Below are positions 6,226-7,425 of a stretch of 7,425 bases of DNA, in pieces. Under the pieces are notes generated by a model. That model was given only the letters and a program-made list of their open reading frames with translations, did no database searches and was not told the DNA's origin. The DNA comes from Candidatus Gastranaerophilales bacterium (GTDB lineage Bacteria; Cyanobacteriota; Vampirovibrionia; Gastranaerophilales; Gastranaerophilaceae): contig CALVAU010000078.1 of NCBI GenBank assembly GCA_944325615.1, positions 1 to 7,425 of the forward strand, read 5' to 3'. The translations under genes and the position numbers were made by a program. The first letter of the stretch is position 1, and the number at the start of each line of letters is the position of its first letter.

Positions 6226-7425
6226 TTATCGTGCGCAAATTGTTCTTGCTACATATACGCCTGATGCGGATGCTTGAATCAATCCTCTTGTAACACCTGC
6301 ACCGTCACCGATTGTAAATAAGTTTTTAACTCCTTCAGTTTCAAGTTCATTAGTTAATTTTACTCTTGCTGAATAGAATTTAACTTCGATACCATATAAA
6401 AGAGTGTATCTTGATGCTGTGCCTGGGCATACTTTATCAAGTGCATATAACATTTCGATAATGCTCGTCATTTGTCTGTATGGAATTACCAAGCTCAAAT
6501 CCCCTGGGGTTGCGCAGGTAAGTGTAGGTGTGATTATGCTTGATTTAATTCTTTCAGGAGTAGAACGTCTGCCATCTAGAAGATCACCGAAGCGTTGAAC
6601 TAGAATTCCGCCTCCTAACATATTTGCTAAACTTGCAATATGTTGTCCGTATTGGATTGGTTCTTTGAACGGTTCTGTGAATTTTTCACTTACTAATAGA
6701 GCAAAGTTTGTGTTGTTTGTTGTTTTTTCTGCATAGCTATGTCCGTTTACAGTTGCGATACCGTTGTAGTTTTCTTGTACAACTTCTCCGTTAGGATTCA
6801 TACAGAAAGTTCTTACTTCATCACCGAAGGTTGGTGAATGATAAATAAGTTTTGATTCATACAATTTATCAGTCAATGGTTCAAATACAGGAGCCGGTAA
6901 TTCAACTCTTACGCCGACATCAACTGCGTTATTTACCATACCGATTTTGTTTTGCGCAAATTCTTTAGTAAGCCAATCTGCACCTTCTCTGCCAGGTGCT
7001 ATAATTGTATATTCTGCAGTAACAGTTTCTCCGTTTTCAAGAATTATACCTTTTACTTGCTCGCATTCTACAATTAAATTTTTTGCAGCTACGTTATTTA
7101 TAATTGTAATTCTTTCATCCAAGTAATCCTGCATATTTTTTAGAACATCAAGACTTCTTTCGGTACCTAAATGTCTTACTGGAGAATGAACTAATTTTAA
7201 TTCAGCGAGTGCAGCTTCTCTTTCAAGTTCGTGGAATGTTTTCATATCAGTTCCGAAAACTTCATCAGTTGCACCGAATTTTAAATATAATTGATCAGAG
7301 TAGTCAATTAATTCTTCAACCTTTTCTCTAGACATGTAATCTACAAGGTGGCCACCAACATCTGCAGTAAGTGTAAGTTTTCCGGCTGAAAATGCTCCTG
7401 CTCCGCCCCATCCGCACATATGTCC
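6226..7425 (-). CDS. FAD-dependent dehydrogenase, COG2509-type (5' end outside window)
   Basis: The frame is open to the right edge and codes for 399 residues. The first visible residues are GHMCGWGGAGAFSAGKL, so the ATG at 7417-7419 is an internal methionine, not the start. Proteins of this family are usually about 450-490 long and begin with a GxGxxG FAD-binding segment, which would lie just outside the window. Family marks that remain are the GGAGAFS block, HLGTERS, the substrate/FAD region QRFGDLLDGRRST, PTLTCATPGDLSLVIPYRQ, LLYGIEVKFYS, and the C-terminal FAD contact GDGAGVTRGLIQASASGVYVAR (about 372-393). It is a soluble flavoprotein expected to bind FAD by a Rossmann fold. The electron donor and substrate of the family are not known to me. 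No disruption is visible, and a terminator follows the stop, so no downstream partner shares its transcript. Confidence 0.88.
   Translation of the reverse strand, partial: GHMCGWGGAGAFSAGKLTLTADVGGHLVDYMSREKVEELIDYSDQLYLKFGATDEVFGTDMKTFHELEREAALAELKLVHSPVRHLGTERSLDVLKNMQDYLDERITIINNVAAKNLIVECEQVKGIILENGETVTAEYTIIAPGREGADWLTKEFAQNKIGMVNNAVDVGVRVELPAPVFEPLTDKLYESKLIYHSPTFGDEVRTFCMNPNGEVVQENYNGIATVNGHSYAEKTTNNTNFALLVSEKFTEPFKEPIQYGQHIASLANMLGGGILVQRFGDLLDGRRSTPERIKSSIITPTLTCATPGDLSLVIPYRQMTSIIEMLYALDKVCPGTASRYTLLYGIEVKFYSARVKLTNELETEGVKNLFTIGDGAGVTRGLIQASASGVYVARTICAR

Noticed and set aside
6404..6598. Plus-strand open frame opposite the FAD-dependent dehydrogenase
   Set aside because: It is antisense to a conserved part of the flavoprotein and lacks a start context.
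1..7425. Mobile element, CRISPR, phage or defence system
   Set aside because: I saw no transposase, integrase, inverted terminal repeats, regular direct repeats or toxin-antitoxin-like gene pair, and base composition looks even throughout.

Overview
This is a low-GC, AT-rich bacterial window with short spacers and TAA/TAG-type ends. It suggests an uncultured, gut-type bacterium. Two hints point tentatively to the Gastranaerophilales/Vampirovibrionia (Melainabacteria) side of the Cyanobacteria: an N-terminal 'PVFKGN' element ahead of a lipoprotein-like segment, and the mix of genes. This placement rests on recollection of protein style, so a low-GC Firmicute cannot be excluded. There is no sign of a plasmid, phage, IS element, CRISPR array, tRNA or rRNA.

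Layout: (1) 1-474, minus: N-terminal part of an unrecognised, probably lipid-anchored secreted protein that runs out of the window. (2) 559-1863, minus: a homocitrate synthase/isopropylmalate synthase-like DRE-TIM enzyme with its active-site motifs intact. (3) 1864-1977: divergent intergenic region with plausible promoters in both directions. (4) 1978-3573, plus: a 531-residue cytoplasmic tetratricopeptide-repeat (TPR) scaffold protein, whose end faces the next gene with 8 bases between stops. (5) 3582-6146, minus: a two-gene unit made of a WalK/PhoR-like membrane sensor histidine kinase followed 6 bases later by a single-pass membrane-anchored protein of unknown function. (6) 6147-6225: a clear intrinsic terminator for the upstream gene, followed by a good promoter whose predicted start site falls almost on the kinase start codon. 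(7) 6226-7425, minus: C-terminal ~400 residues of a COG2509-type FAD-dependent dehydrogenase, 5'-truncated by the window edge.

How the genes work together: the only physically linked partners are the kinase and the anchored protein. No response regulator is in the window, so the kinase is an orphan here. The anchored protein could be an accessory of the sensor, in the way YycH/YycI accompany WalK, but this is inference from position and topology only. The remaining genes look like independent transcription units. Most of the window is ordinary chromosome. The points most worth checking are the long N-terminal extension before a lipoprotein signal, the apparently leaderless kinase mRNA, and the kinase-accessory pair.
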